Source: Chitinophagaceae bacterium
GTDB lineage: Bacteria; Bacteroidota; Bacteroidia; Chitinophagales; Chitinophagaceae
Length of the DNA: 64,000 nucleotides
Assembly: GCA_004028795.1 (NCBI GenBank)
Contig: SAIW01000006.1
Location: 62,001-126,000 of the forward strand
Reading direction: 5' to 3'
The notes under the pieces are model-generated. The model did not search any database. It saw nothing but the letters and a program-made list of their open reading frames with translations, and was not told where the DNA came from. Positions 24,706-32,846 of this stretch are shown here, piece by piece (the stretch's first letter is position 1; every line of letters begins with the position of its first letter). The position numbers and the translations under genes are program-made.

Positions 24706-25101
24706 ATGCATAAAGGATATTTACGTGTAACTGCTTTTTTGGGTGCTTTAAGTGTAACATTAGGTGCATTTGCTGCACATTATTTAAGAAGTATTTTAAC
24801 AGATAAAGACATTATGGTTTTTGAAACAGGTGTACGCTATCAGCTGTATCATTCACTGGCATTGGGTTTGGTGGCAGTGTTGTATAAAGAGTTTCCTAAT
24901 AAATTTATGCAGTGGGCAGGCATTTTATTTATTGCCGGCATTGTACTTTTCAGTGGGTCACTCTATTTACTAACCTATAAAAATGCAAATGCATTGCAGG
25001 GTTGGCAATGGGTTGGGCCTGTTACGCCATTAGGGGGTGTATTGTTTATTGCAGGCTGGCTTTATTTGGCATTGGGTATTAAGAATAAATATGAGAAGTA
25101 A
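24706..25101 (+). CDS. DUF423 small membrane protein
   Basis: The 131-residue protein has four hydrophobic helices. Its start (FLGALSVTLGAFAAHYLR), the motif VFETGVRYQLYHSLALGL, and GPVTPLGGVLFIAGWLYL match DUF423 (YgdD-like) inner-membrane proteins. Function is unknown. It stands 185 nt before ftsK in the same direction. Confidence 0.85.
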   Translation: MHKGYLRVTAFLGALSVTLGAFAAHYLRSILTDKDIMVFETGVRYQLYHSLALGLVAVLYKEFPNKFMQWAGILFIAGIVLFSGSLYLLTYKNANALQGWQWVGPVTPLGGVLFIAGWLYLALGIKNKYEK

Positions 25102-25285
25102 AGTCGTGAAATGTGAATACTTTACTTTCAATCACAAAAATTAAATCCAACATCTTTCATCATAAATCCTGTATAGAAAGTTATCCACTATTAGTGCAGT
25201 GGGGCTGACATCTTCATTAAGTAATCCACATCGTTATTGCCAAAGCCTTATCTGTTGTAGTTTTCACGTAATTTTTAGTGATACT

Positions 25286-27919
25286 ATGGCTAATAGACTG
25301 AAAAAGAAAACTCCGCCACCGCCAAGTGCCGAAGAACTGAACCCTGATAAAGAGGTTGATGTTACCGTTACTGAGGTAGTGAAAGATGAAAGAACAACCA
25401 AAATAGCAGGTGCAGTAAGTTTATTGTTTGCATTGTTTTTATTTATTGCTTTTACTTCTTATCTGTTTACCTGGCAGGAAGATCAGGATAAGGTTCATCA
25501 ATTCGGAATAAAAATTTTTGCAGTAAACGATGTTAAAGTAAATAACCTGCTGGGTGTATTGGGTGCATTTATAGCACATATTTTTATTTACAAAGGTTTT
25601 GGTATTGCATCCTTCCTTTTATGCAGTTTCTTTTTTGTATTAGGCGTGAATTTAATGGTGGGTAAAAAAATATTTTCACTCATCAGAAACCTTCGCTATG
25701 TATTAGTTGGTTTGCTTGTAATAAGCGTTGCGGGTGCATTTGCAGGTAATGGCTCTGCTTTCAGTTGGGGTGGTGCAGCAGGCGAATTAATGAATGCCTG
25801 GTTAATAAAATGGATAGGTAATTTTGGCACCGGTGCTGTTTTATGCATAAGCATATTTGCATATATCATCTGGCGTTTCAATCCAACATTCAAATGGCCT
25901 GAAAGAAAAGTAAAACCTCTTGTTGCCAAAGAAGAGGTTTCAGAAAATGAAGCAATTAATGAAACCATTGAACATCCTGATAATGAAGCCAGATTATTTA
26001 TTGATGATAACATTGAAGTTCCGGTAAGCAATAACAAATTAAAAAACGATGGTAAAACGGTAACTGTTGTAATGCCGGAAGCTAATGCACAGGATGAATT
26101 ACCGCTGTTTGATGTGAAAGAATTAACAGAAGAACTTTTACAGGAAAATAATGAAGTATTGAATGAAACTCTGCCTTTAACCATTAATGAAAAATTAGGT
26201 GCACAAATCGCATCGGGTGCATTGGATTTAACAGTAGAGCAGACCATAGACAATAGGCCACAGACCACAGAAGCAATACATAGCGACACAACCTTAGAAA
26301 TAAAACAAACAATTGAAGATGCTATAATTGAAAACGCAATAACTGACAAACCTGAAATTGAAACTGAGCCGGATAACACAGGTTTGGAAATAAGAAGTGA
26401 TGAATTAGCCACTGTAAACTATGACCCTACATTAGATTTACGTAATTATAAATACCCGGAATTAACTTTATTGGAAACACATGGCAGTGAAAAAATTATT
26501 CACGACCCGACTGAATTGGAAACCAATAAAAATCAAATTATTGCTACGTTGAAAAACTATGATATAGCCATTCAGCGTATTGCTGCAACAGTTGGCCCAA
26601 CAGTTACTTTATACGAAATAGTTCCAGCACCGGGTGTGCGTATTTCACGCATTAAAAATCTGGAGGATGATATTGCTCTAAGTCTTGCTGCTTTGGGTAT
26701 TCGTATCATTGCCCCTATTCCCGGAAAAGGTACGGTAGGTATTGAAGTACCGAATGTTCGCAAGACTGTTGTCAGCATGAAAACATTACTCAGCAGCGAT
26801 AAATTTCAAAACAATAATTATTCATTACCCATAGCTCTCGGTAAAAAAATTGACAACGAAAATTTCATTGTTGATTTAGCTGCCATGCCTCACCTGTTAA
26901 TGGCAGGTGCAACAGGTCAGGGTAAATCTGTTGGGTTAAATGCAGTGCTGGTTTCACTATTGTATAAAAAACACCCATCGCAATTAAAATTTGTTTTGGT
27001 TGACCCGAAGAAAGTAGAGTTGAGTTTATATCGCATTATTGAAAAACATTTTTTAGCCAAGTTACCGGGTGAAGAAGAAAGCATTATTACCGATACCAAG
27101 AAAGTGGTACATACTTTAAATGCTTTGTGTATTGAAATGGATAACCGTTATGATTTGTTGAAAGAAGCCGGTTGCCGTAATATTCGCGAGTACAATGAAA
27201 AATTTACATCAAGAAAATTAAACCCTCAAAAAGGGCATCAATATTTACCGTTTATTGTTTTGGTTGTAGATGAGTTTGCAGATTTAATTATGACTGCAGG
27301 AAAAGAAGTTGAAATGCCCATTGCACGTTTAGCACAGTTGGCAAGAGCCATTGGTATACACTTAATTATCGCTACTCAACGCCCTTCAGTAAATATTATT
27401 ACAGGTACTATTAAAGCCAACTTCCCCGCACGTATTGCCTTTAAAGTATCAAGTAAAATTGATAGCAGAACCATTTTAGATACAGGCGGTGCTGAACAAT
27501 TAATCGGTAAAGGTGATATGCTTATTAGTTATAACGGTGAAGTAACGCGTTTACAATGTGCTTTTGTTGATACACCTGAAGTAGAACGTGTGGCCGAATT
27601 TATTGGTGAACAGAGAGGCTACCCCGATGCATTTTTATTGCCTGAATATGTGGATGAAAAAGAGATGGAAGGAAAAGATTTTGATGCGAGTGATAAAGAC
27701 CCCTTGTTTGAAGATGCAGCTAAACTGATTGTTCAAAACCAGATTGGTTCCACTTCATTAATACAACGCAGAATGAAATTAGGTTATAACCGTGCAGGCA
27801 GATTGATGGATCAGTTAGAAAATGCAGGTATTGTTGGTCCTAATGTTGGCAGTAAGGCAAGAGAAGTACGTTTTAAGAGTGAAATGGAATTGAATGAATA
27901 TTTAGATAGTATCAACTAA
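25286..27919 (+). CDS. ftsK: DNA translocase FtsK/SpoIIIE
   Basis: The 877-residue protein pumps DNA at the division septum during chromosome segregation. It has four N-terminal transmembrane helices (residues about 40-215), an acidic linker (about 220-400), a RecA-like motor with Walker A GATGQGKS near 540 and Walker B LVVDEFADL near 660, and a C-terminal winged-helix gamma domain from about 810 with RRMKLGYNRAGRLMDQLE. The frame extends upstream to a GTG at 25199, but the ATG at 25286 begins the charged cytoplasmic head expected of the family. The linker contains a CCACAGACC phrase repeat. lolA follows 105 nt downstream, a pairing common in Bacteroidetes. Confidence 0.95.
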   Translation: MANRLKKKTPPPPSAEELNPDKEVDVTVTEVVKDERTTKIAGAVSLLFALFLFIAFTSYLFTWQEDQDKVHQFGIKIFAVNDVKVNNLLGVLGAFIAHIFIYKGFGIASFLLCSFFFVLGVNLMVGKKIFSLIRNLRYVLVGLLVISVAGAFAGNGSAFSWGGAAGELMNAWLIKWIGNFGTGAVLCISIFAYIIWRFNPTFKWPERKVKPLVAKEEVSENEAINETIEHPDNEARLFIDDNIEVPVSNNKLKNDGKTVTVVMPEANAQDELPLFDVKELTEELLQENNEVLNETLPLTINEKLGAQIASGALDLTVEQTIDNRPQTTEAIHSDTTLEIKQTIEDAIIENAITDKPEIETEPDNTGLEIRSDELATVNYDPTLDLRNYKYPELTLLETHGSEKIIHDPTELETNKNQIIATLKNYDIAIQRIAATVGPTVTLYEIVPAPGVRISRIKNLEDDIALSLAALGIRIIAPIPGKGTVGIEVPNVRKTVVSMKTLLSSDKFQNNNYSLPIALGKKIDNENFIVDLAAMPHLLMAGATGQGKSVGLNAVLVSLLYKKHPSQLKFVLVDPKKVELSLYRIIEKHFLAKLPGEEESIITDTKKVVHTLNALCIEMDNRYDLLKEAGCRNIREYNEKFTSRKLNPQKGHQYLPFIVLVVDEFADLIMTAGKEVEMPIARLAQLARAIGIHLIIATQRPSVNIITGTIKANFPARIAFKVSSKIDSRTILDTGGAEQLIGKGDMLISYNGEVTRLQCAFVDTPEVERVAEFIGEQRGYPDAFLLPEYVDEKEMEGKDFDASDKDPLFEDAAKLIVQNQIGSTSLIQRRMKLGYNRAGRLMDQLENAGIVGPNVGSKAREVRFKSEMELNEYLDSIN
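26239..26275 (+). repeat. In-frame CCACAGACC phrase repeat in the ftsK linker
   Basis: CAGACCATAGACAATAGGCC is followed by ACAGACCACAGA and encodes QTIDNRPQTTEA in the disordered linker. Tandem ACCATAGACC/ACCACAGACC phrases are a recurrent Bacteroidetes intergenic repeat type. Confidence 0.45.
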
Positions 27920-27973
27920 AGTATGACTCATTACCGATTTTAGAAACCCATTCATCTTAAACATTTCACAACC

Positions 27974-28006
27974 TTTAAAGTCTGAAAAGCTGATAACTTA
28001 TATTTG
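27974..28006 (+). promoter_or_regulatory. Promoter, lolA
   Basis: A perfect -7 element TATATTTG (27999-28006) is followed by CAGCC. The -33 region has only TTTA (27974-27977), 21 nt upstream. The lolA ATG is 18 nt after the -7 element. Confidence 0.45.
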
Positions 28007-28024
28007 CAGCCATAAATAGTTGAG

Positions 28025-28657
28025 ATGAAGAAATTATACACATTGCTTTTTGCCATTGCAGTTTTAGGAAATGCTGTATTCGCTCAGAACGATGCCAATG
28101 CAAAAAAAATATTAGATGCGGTTAATGCAAAAATGAAAAGTTTTAAAGGTGTTACCGCCAGCTTCACATTAAAGTCAATAACAAAAAAAGGTAAATCAAA
28201 CGGAACAAAAGCCGGCTCTGTAAGTTTTAAAGGACAGAAATATTTTTTAAAACAGGAAAAAACAGAAATCATTTGCGATGGTGTAAAAGTTTATAATTAT
28301 GATGGGAACAATAATACCATCACCATTTCATCTGTTGCTGATGGTAACCAAACATTAAGCCCGCAAAACTTATTATCAAATTTTTACGATAAAGATTTTA
28401 CTTACAAATTAGTTTCTTCTGCGGGTAATTATCATGAGATAGAATTGATTCCGGTTGATAAAAAGAAAAACTTTGATAATGTTCATGTATTTGTTGACAA
28501 AACAAAGAACATGATTACCAAAGCAAAAATTACAGACAAAGGCGGCAACATTATTGATTTTGCTTTAAGCAACTTAAATACATCTGCAAACATTCCTGAA
28601 AGCATATTTGTTTTTAATAAAAGCAAGTACCCTGCTGATGTTGATATTCTTGATTAA
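28025..28657 (+). CDS. lolA: Outer-membrane lipoprotein carrier LolA
   Basis: The 210-residue periplasmic protein has a signal peptide (ending NAVFAQ) and the LolA half-barrel: the region MKSFKGVTASFTLKS (39-53), the strands around GSVSFKGQKYFLKQEKTEIICDGVKVYNYD, and the C-terminal helix-lid elements. LolA carries lipoproteins released by LolCDE to the outer membrane. Bacteroidetes have no recognisable LolB partner. It follows ftsK but has its own promoter and a terminator. Confidence 0.88.
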   Translation: MKKLYTLLFAIAVLGNAVFAQNDANAKKILDAVNAKMKSFKGVTASFTLKSITKKGKSNGTKAGSVSFKGQKYFLKQEKTEIICDGVKVYNYDGNNNTITISSVADGNQTLSPQNLLSNFYDKDFTYKLVSSAGNYHEIELIPVDKKKNFDNVHVFVDKTKNMITKAKITDKGGNIIDFALSNLNTSANIPESIFVFNKSKYPADVDILD

Positions 28658-28678
28658 TTAAATCTTTAAAATACGCAT

Positions 28679-28708
28679 AAAGGCAATCTTAAACAGGTTG
28701 CCTTTTTT
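28679..28708 (+). terminator. Rho-independent terminator
   Basis: AAAGGCAA (28679-28686) pairs with TTGCCTTT (28698-28705), followed by a T run. It ends the lolA transcript. Confidence 0.8.
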
Positions 28709-28738
28709 ATTTGTTGCTAACTTTCTTACTTTTAGTTT

Positions 28739-29869
28739 ATGAAGAAAATATTGCTGCCTTTATTATTGCTGCTATCGCTTATAACACAAGCCCAATACAA
28801 TATTCGTTTGGTTGTAACATCGGTTGCCACTAAAACAAATGATGACATTTATGTAAGCGGAAGTTTTAATAACTGGAACCCCAAAGATGAGAACTATAAA
28901 CTGAAACCTTTTGGCGGAAGCAGAAAAGGCGTGGTTATTAAAGATGTGGCTGCGGGCAATTATGCCTTTAAGTTTACACGTGGCAGTTTTCAGCAGGTAG
29001 AATGTATGGCAGATGGAAGAGATATTGCCGACCGTGTTATTGAAGTGAATAATGATGTTGTTTTAGAATGCACTATAGCAGGCTGGAAAGATGATTATCC
29101 TGATAAACCCAAACCTTTCACAGCGAGCCCGCAGGTAAGAATTATAGACACTGCCTTTAAAATACCGCAGTTAAACAGAACCAGAAGAATATGGATTTAT
29201 TTGCCGAAAGGTTATGCTTCATCAACTAAAACTTATCCTGTTATATATATGCATGACGGGCAGAATTTATTTAATGAACAAACTGCACCTTTTGGTGAAT
29301 GGGGCGTTGATGAATGCTTAGATACTTTACAAAAACAAACAGGCAAAGAATGTATTGTTGTGGGTATTGATAATGGCGGTGATAAACGTATGACCGAATA
29401 CAACCCTTATGATAATGATAAATTCGGCAAAGGCGAGGGTAAGTTATATGTTGATTTTTTAGCAACTGTTTTAAAGCCCTATATTGATGCAAAATACAGA
29501 ACAAAAAAAAGTGCTGAATTTACTTTTATAGCAGGAAGCAGTATGGGTGGCTTAATAAGTTTACAAGCTGTATTGCAGTACCCGCAAGTGTTTGGCGGTG
29601 CAGGTGTTTTTTCTCCTTCGTTGTGGATTGCCCCGCAACTGTTTACAGATGCAGCTAAAGTAAACTTAGGAACAGCTAACCCGAAATTATATTTCTATGC
29701 CGGCGGAAAAGAAAGTGCTACCATGGTGAGTGATATGCAGAAGATGATAGAGGTGCTAAAAAAACAACCCAACTATGTTATCAGAAGCTCGGTAAGCCCG
29801 CTGAATCAACACAATGAAAAAGCATGGAGAGAAGAGTTTCCTGCATTTTATAAATGGATTATGCAGTGA
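28739..29869 (+). CDS. Exported esterase with N-terminal CBM48-like domain
   Basis: The 376-residue protein has a signal peptide (ending TQAQ), an early-set/CBM48-like immunoglobulin domain (residues about 20-105, with VSGSFNNWNPKDENYKL), then an esterase-D type alpha/beta hydrolase. The catalytic serine is in AGSSMGG and the His is probably in LNQHNEKAW, with YPVIYMHDGQNLF as the conserved lead-in. Relatives are feruloyl or acetyl-xylan esterases and siderophore esterases. Which ester is cleaved is unknown; the glucan-binding-like domain hints at a polysaccharide substrate. Confidence 0.82.
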   Translation: MKKILLPLLLLLSLITQAQYNIRLVVTSVATKTNDDIYVSGSFNNWNPKDENYKLKPFGGSRKGVVIKDVAAGNYAFKFTRGSFQQVECMADGRDIADRVIEVNNDVVLECTIAGWKDDYPDKPKPFTASPQVRIIDTAFKIPQLNRTRRIWIYLPKGYASSTKTYPVIYMHDGQNLFNEQTAPFGEWGVDECLDTLQKQTGKECIVVGIDNGGDKRMTEYNPYDNDKFGKGEGKLYVDFLATVLKPYIDAKYRTKKSAEFTFIAGSSMGGLISLQAVLQYPQVFGGAGVFSPSLWIAPQLFTDAAKVNLGTANPKLYFYAGGKESATMVSDMQKMIEVLKKQPNYVIRSSVSPLNQHNEKAWREEFPAFYKWIMQ

Positions 29870-29876
29870 TGGCTTT

Positions 29877-29912
29877 ACCGCTGAGACGGAGAGGCGGAGA
29901 GTTTTCGCTGAG
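29877..29912 (+). repeat. CGCTGAGACGGAGAGG phrase repeat
   Basis: CCGCTGAGACGGAGAGGCGG and GAGAGTTTTCGCTGAG resemble the CGCTGAGACGCAGAGGCGCA phrase found between genes in many Bacteroidetes. The remaining gap up to 30027 is AT-rich and holds nothing I recognise. Confidence 0.45.
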
Positions 29913-30027
29913 TAATGGAAGATATTTCTGGAGATTTGAAGTTTTCAGGCTATTATATATAAATAGATAATACAATAATAGTTATTGTGGATCAGTGACC
30001 AATTAAAGCACAGAAATTAAGTGTTTC

Positions 30028-30438
30028 ATGCAAAAGATTATTTTAGTTTCAATATTGATTTTGCTTATTGGAGTTGTTATTGTTTATCAATGTAGATTTT
30101 TTTTAATTAAAAACGAATTAGTAGAGTTAAAAAAATCCAATCATTTAAAAGATGAGCAACTAATATCATTAAGGGTTCACTATGGAGAAAGTATTGCGAG
30201 AACAAATTGTTTTACGTGTCATGAATTCAATACAGCTACTGATAATTATCTTAAGGGGGTTATTCAACGAAAAGGTGAAAGCTATATCAGGCTTTTTATT
30301 ACAAAACAAGATTCATTAGTAAATGCGAAAGACCATTATTCAATTCAATTAAAAAAAGATTATGGAGGGTTAAGTAATAGCCATAATTTCAAATTTACAG
30401 ATACTGAATTATCGGCATTAATTGAATTTATGAAATAG
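30028..30438 (+). CDS. Membrane-anchored c-type cytochrome-like small protein
   Basis: The 136-residue protein has an N-terminal transmembrane helix (residues about 4-20) and a single heme-binding motif CFTCH at 61-65. A possible distal Met lies in the last residues (IEFMK). The short HNFKFTDTELSALIEFM ending resembles the C-terminal helix of class I cytochromes. It would be a periplasm-facing monoheme electron carrier. No oxidase or reductase genes adjoin, so the partner is unknown. Confidence 0.72.
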   Translation: MQKIILVSILILLIGVVIVYQCRFFLIKNELVELKKSNHLKDEQLISLRVHYGESIARTNCFTCHEFNTATDNYLKGVIQRKGESYIRLFITKQDSLVNAKDHYSIQLKKDYGGLSNSHNFKFTDTELSALIEFMK

Positions 30439-30460
30439 CTTTCATTTCTTGCTAAATAAA

Positions 30461-30500
30461 CAAAACATCCCAAAAAGTAAATTTTTCGGGATGTTTTGTT
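30461..30500. terminator. Bidirectional rho-independent terminator
   Basis: CAAAACATCCC (30461-30471) and GGGATGTTTTG (30488-30498) form a long perfect stem, extended inside by AAAAA and TTTTT. It ends the cytochrome-like gene and may also serve glyS from the other side. Confidence 0.8.
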
Positions 30501-30511
30501 GAATGTTGTTC

Positions 30512-30548
30512 TGAACGTACAAGTGAGTGACACAACAGGCAATGCCAC
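30512..30548 (+). repeat. GTACAAGTG-family element, copy G (type 1 core)
   Basis: TGAACGTACAAGTG, core GTGACAC and CAACAGGCAATGCC are present, but the tail ends in ACCTGTACG instead of ATGAAATA. It lies between the terminator and the glyS stop codon. Confidence 0.8.
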
Positions 30549-30573
30549 CTGTACGATAGCTGATAATAAAATC

Positions 30574-32037
30574 TTACATCACTTCGCTTAATACCAATGC
30601 TTTTATTTTATCCATCGGTATGCGTTCCTGTTTCATTGAATCTCTGTAACGTATAGTTACGGTATTATCTTCTTTTGTTTGATGGTCGATAGTTACACAG
30701 AACGGTGTACCAATGGCATCCTGCCTTCTGTAGCGTTTACCTATCGCATCTTTTTCTTCATAAAAACACTTGAAAGAATTTTTACATTCGTCCATTAGTG
30801 TTCTTGCTAATTCAGGTAACCCATCTTTTTTGGTTAATGGCAATATCGCCAATTTTACAGGAGCGAGTTTAGCAGGTAAATGCAATACCGTTCTGCTATC
30901 GTTAGTACCATCTTCTTTCGGAATTACTTCTTCTTCATAAGCATTAGAAAGAATTAAAAGGAACATTCTGTCTAAACCGATAGATGTTTCTATAACGTAG
31001 GGAATGTAATTGCCATAAGGCTTTCCGGTGGCAGGGTCAATATCTGCATCAAAATATTGCTGTTTCTTTTTGCTGTAGAGTTGGTGCTGACTTAAATCGA
31101 AATCGCTTCTGGAATGAATACCTTCTACTTCTTTAAAACCGATAGGAAATTCAAACTCAATATCGCAAGCTTCTTTAGCATAGTGTGCTAATTTAACATG
31201 ATCGTGATAACGATATTTATTGGCATCAATGCCTAAACTTAAATGCCATTTTAATCTTTCTTCTTTCCAGAATTTATACCACTCTCCTTCTGTGCCGGGG
31301 CGAACAAAGAATTGCATTTCCATTTGTTCAAACTCACGCATACGAAAAATAAATTGTCTGGCTACAATTTCATTACGAAAAGCTTTACCGGTTTGTGCAA
31401 TACCAAACGGAATTTTCATTCTGGCGGTTTTCTGCACATTCAAAAAGTTTACAAAAATACCTTGTGCTGTTTCAGGGCGTAGGTACACAATATTATCATC
31501 AGGATTATCAGAAGCTACTGCACCGAATTCTGTTTTAAACATTAAGTTGAATTGGCGGATGTCTGTCCAATTACAAGTGCCACTGATACTGCATTTGATG
31601 TTATTGATAACAATCAAATCTTTCAATGCAACAAAATCTTCTTTAGCCAATAAAGCTTCCATCTCAGCAATTAAAGCATCAGCTTTGTCTTTCTCTAATG
31701 TATCGGCATAAGCTTCAATCAAATGGTCAACACGATAACGCTTTTTACTGTCTTTATTATCAATCATCGGGTCGCTGAAGTTATCAACGTGTCCGCTTGC
31801 TTTCCAAGTAGTGGGATGCATAAAAATAGCAGCATCAATACCTACAATGTTTTCATGCAGTTGGGTCATACTCTTCCACCAATAATCACGAATATTTTTT
31901 TTCAACTCACTACCATACGGACCGTAATCGTACACGGCACTTAACCCATCGTAAATTTCACTGGAAGGAAACACAAAACCATATTCTTTTGCATGAGCAA
32001 TAATTGCCTGAAAAATATTATCCTGTTGCGTACTCAT
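30574..32037 (-). CDS. glyS: Glycyl-tRNA synthetase (single-chain type)
   Basis: The 487-residue class II synthetase charges tRNA-Gly. It is the single-chain alpha2 type found in Bacteroidetes, archaea and eukaryotes, not the alpha/beta form. Recognised regions are the N-terminal AKEYGFVFPSSEIYDGLSAV, motif 2 with FRNEIVARQF and REFEQMEMQFF, motif 3 in ETSIGLDRMFL, and the C-terminal anticodon-binding domain starting about residue 380. It lies 27 nt downstream of the pyrophosphohydrolase gene and may be in one transcript with it and dtd. It also has its own -7 element. Confidence 0.96.
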   Translation of the reverse strand: MSTQQDNIFQAIIAHAKEYGFVFPSSEIYDGLSAVYDYGPYGSELKKNIRDYWWKSMTQLHENIVGIDAAIFMHPTTWKASGHVDNFSDPMIDNKDSKKRYRVDHLIEAYADTLEKDKADALIAEMEALLAKEDFVALKDLIVINNIKCSISGTCNWTDIRQFNLMFKTEFGAVASDNPDDNIVYLRPETAQGIFVNFLNVQKTARMKIPFGIAQTGKAFRNEIVARQFIFRMREFEQMEMQFFVRPGTEGEWYKFWKEERLKWHLSLGIDANKYRYHDHVKLAHYAKEACDIEFEFPIGFKEVEGIHSRSDFDLSQHQLYSKKKQQYFDADIDPATGKPYGNYIPYVIETSIGLDRMFLLILSNAYEEEVIPKEDGTNDSRTVLHLPAKLAPVKLAILPLTKKDGLPELARTLMDECKNSFKCFYEEKDAIGKRYRRQDAIGTPFCVTIDHQTKEDNTVTIRYRDSMKQERIPMDKIKALVLSEVM

Positions 32038-32044
32038 AAGGCTG

Positions 32045-32052
32045 CAAATATA
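32045..32052 (-). promoter_or_regulatory. -7 element, glyS
   Basis: On the minus strand TATATTTG is followed by CAGCCTT and then the glyS ATG, 7 nt away. Where a -33 element should be, there is a CCCCTAAAGGGG repeat. Confidence 0.45.
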
Positions 32053-32054
32053 AG

Positions 32055-32077
32055 TCCCCCGCCCCTAAAGGGGGGTT
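32055..32077 (-). repeat. CCCCTAAAGGGG palindromic repeat
   Basis: CCCC and GGGG flank TAAA at 32062-32073, with further C and G on the sides. It forms the last codons and stop of the MazG-like gene and occupies the upstream region of glyS. This resembles a repeat seen widely between Bacteroidetes genes. Confidence 0.6.
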
Positions 32078-32397
32078 AGTTTGTCGTTGTTTTTATGCCT
32101 TTCTGCATCACGTATATTTTTCTTTTCAAAGTTTTTTTGAAGAGCCGTTGTTAAATCAACACCAGTTTGATTGGCAAGGCATATTAACACCCACAATACA
32201 TCGGCCATTTCATCGGCAATATCTTTTCCTTTATCGCTCTCTTTAAAGGACTGCTCCCCGTACTTTCTAACCATTAAGCGGGATAACTCCCCTACTTCTT
32301 CCATTAAAATACCTAAGTTGGTTAATTCATTAAAATAGCGAACACCAACTGTTTTAATCCAGTTGTCTATTTGTTGTTGTGCTTCTTGTATTGTCAT
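32065..32397 (-). CDS. MazG-like nucleotide pyrophosphohydrolase
   Basis: The 110-residue all-alpha NTP pyrophosphohydrolase has the MazG metal-binding pattern: EEVGELSRLM (acidic pair and Glu) and, about 30 residues later, IADEMADVLW. The family hydrolyses nucleoside triphosphates to monophosphates and pyrophosphate, often house-cleaning noncanonical nucleotides. The last five residues KLTPL and the stop come from a palindromic repeat, so the native C-terminus may have been replaced. It is separated from dtd by the GxxExxY cassette; in relatives I expect dtd and this gene to be adjacent. Confidence 0.85.
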   Translation of the reverse strand: MTIQEAQQQIDNWIKTVGVRYFNELTNLGILMEEVGELSRLMVRKYGEQSFKESDKGKDIADEMADVLWVLICLANQTGVDLTTALQKNFEKKNIRDAERHKNNDKLTPL

Positions 32398-32406
32398 ATT
32401 ATTTTA

Positions 32407-32438
32407 TTACACGGATTATTCCGAATTACACGAATTAT
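32407..32438 (+). repeat. ACGAATTACAC repeat, left end of GxxExxY cassette
   Basis: TTACACGGATTATTCCGAAT followed by TACACGAATTAT overlaps the stop codon of the GxxExxY gene. It is inverted relative to the right-hand copy at 32814-32843. Confidence 0.65.
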
Positions 32439-32809
32439 AAAATTACTCTTTGCCATTTAAGTGATTTCTCATCAAAGTTTATGATGATTCCCAATTTTGT
32501 GTTTGATACATTTAAATAGCTTAACGTTTGAGCAATATGAGCATCTATAATTACAGGCACGGATTTTATTTCGAGTATAAAAGAGTTAAACACCATAAAG
32601 TCTGCTATGTACGGGCTTTTCAACATCTTTCCTTTGTATTTTACTATAAATTTTTTCTCCCGCTCATAAGGAATATTTAAAGCCTGAAATTCTATTTCCA
32701 TTGCATCTTTATAGTTTATCTCTTTTAGCCCTATACCTAATGCAGTATGAATTTCCATACAAATACCAATAATTTTAAACGATTCTTCTTTAAACAATAT
32801 TTCACTCAT
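32435..32809 (-). CDS. GxxExxY protein (PDDEXK_3-type)
   Basis: The 124-residue protein carries the name-giving motif G-L-K-E-I-N-Y at 27-33. Residues D70 (IADFMV) and E80-x-K82 (LEIKSV) match a PD-(D/E)xK nuclease core, as in Pfam's PDDEXK_3 family. Activity has not been shown for the family as far as I know. Bacteroidetes genomes hold many paralogues. The gene sits between dtd and the pyrophosphohydrolase and is bounded by inverted ACGAATTACAC repeats, the left one overlapping its stop, so it looks like an inserted cassette. An in-frame upstream ATG at 32869 overlaps dtd and is rejected. Confidence 0.85.
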   Translation of the reverse strand: MSEILFKEESFKIIGICMEIHTALGIGLKEINYKDAMEIEFQALNIPYEREKKFIVKYKGKMLKSPYIADFMVFNSFILEIKSVPVIIDAHIAQTLSYLNVSNTKLGIIINFDEKSLKWQRVIL

Positions 32810-32813
32810 AAAA

Positions 32814-32843
32814 ATTAGTGTAATTCGATAAAATTCGTGTAAG
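32814..32843 (-). repeat. ACGAATTACAC repeat, right end of GxxExxY cassette
   Basis: ATTAGTGTAATTCGATAAAA and TTCGTGTAAG are the reverse complement of CTTACACGAATTTTATCGAA plus TTACACTAAT, the same family as the left end. It lies between the GxxExxY start and the dtd stop codon. Confidence 0.65.
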
Positions 32844-32846
32844 TAC

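Noticed and set aside
25696-26412. Minus-strand 238-residue frame
   Set aside because: It mirrors the ftsK membrane/linker region; its Ser/Leu-rich composition is a by-product of the other strand.
31220-31711. Plus-strand 163-residue frame
   Set aside because: It is entirely antisense to glyS and has no family features.
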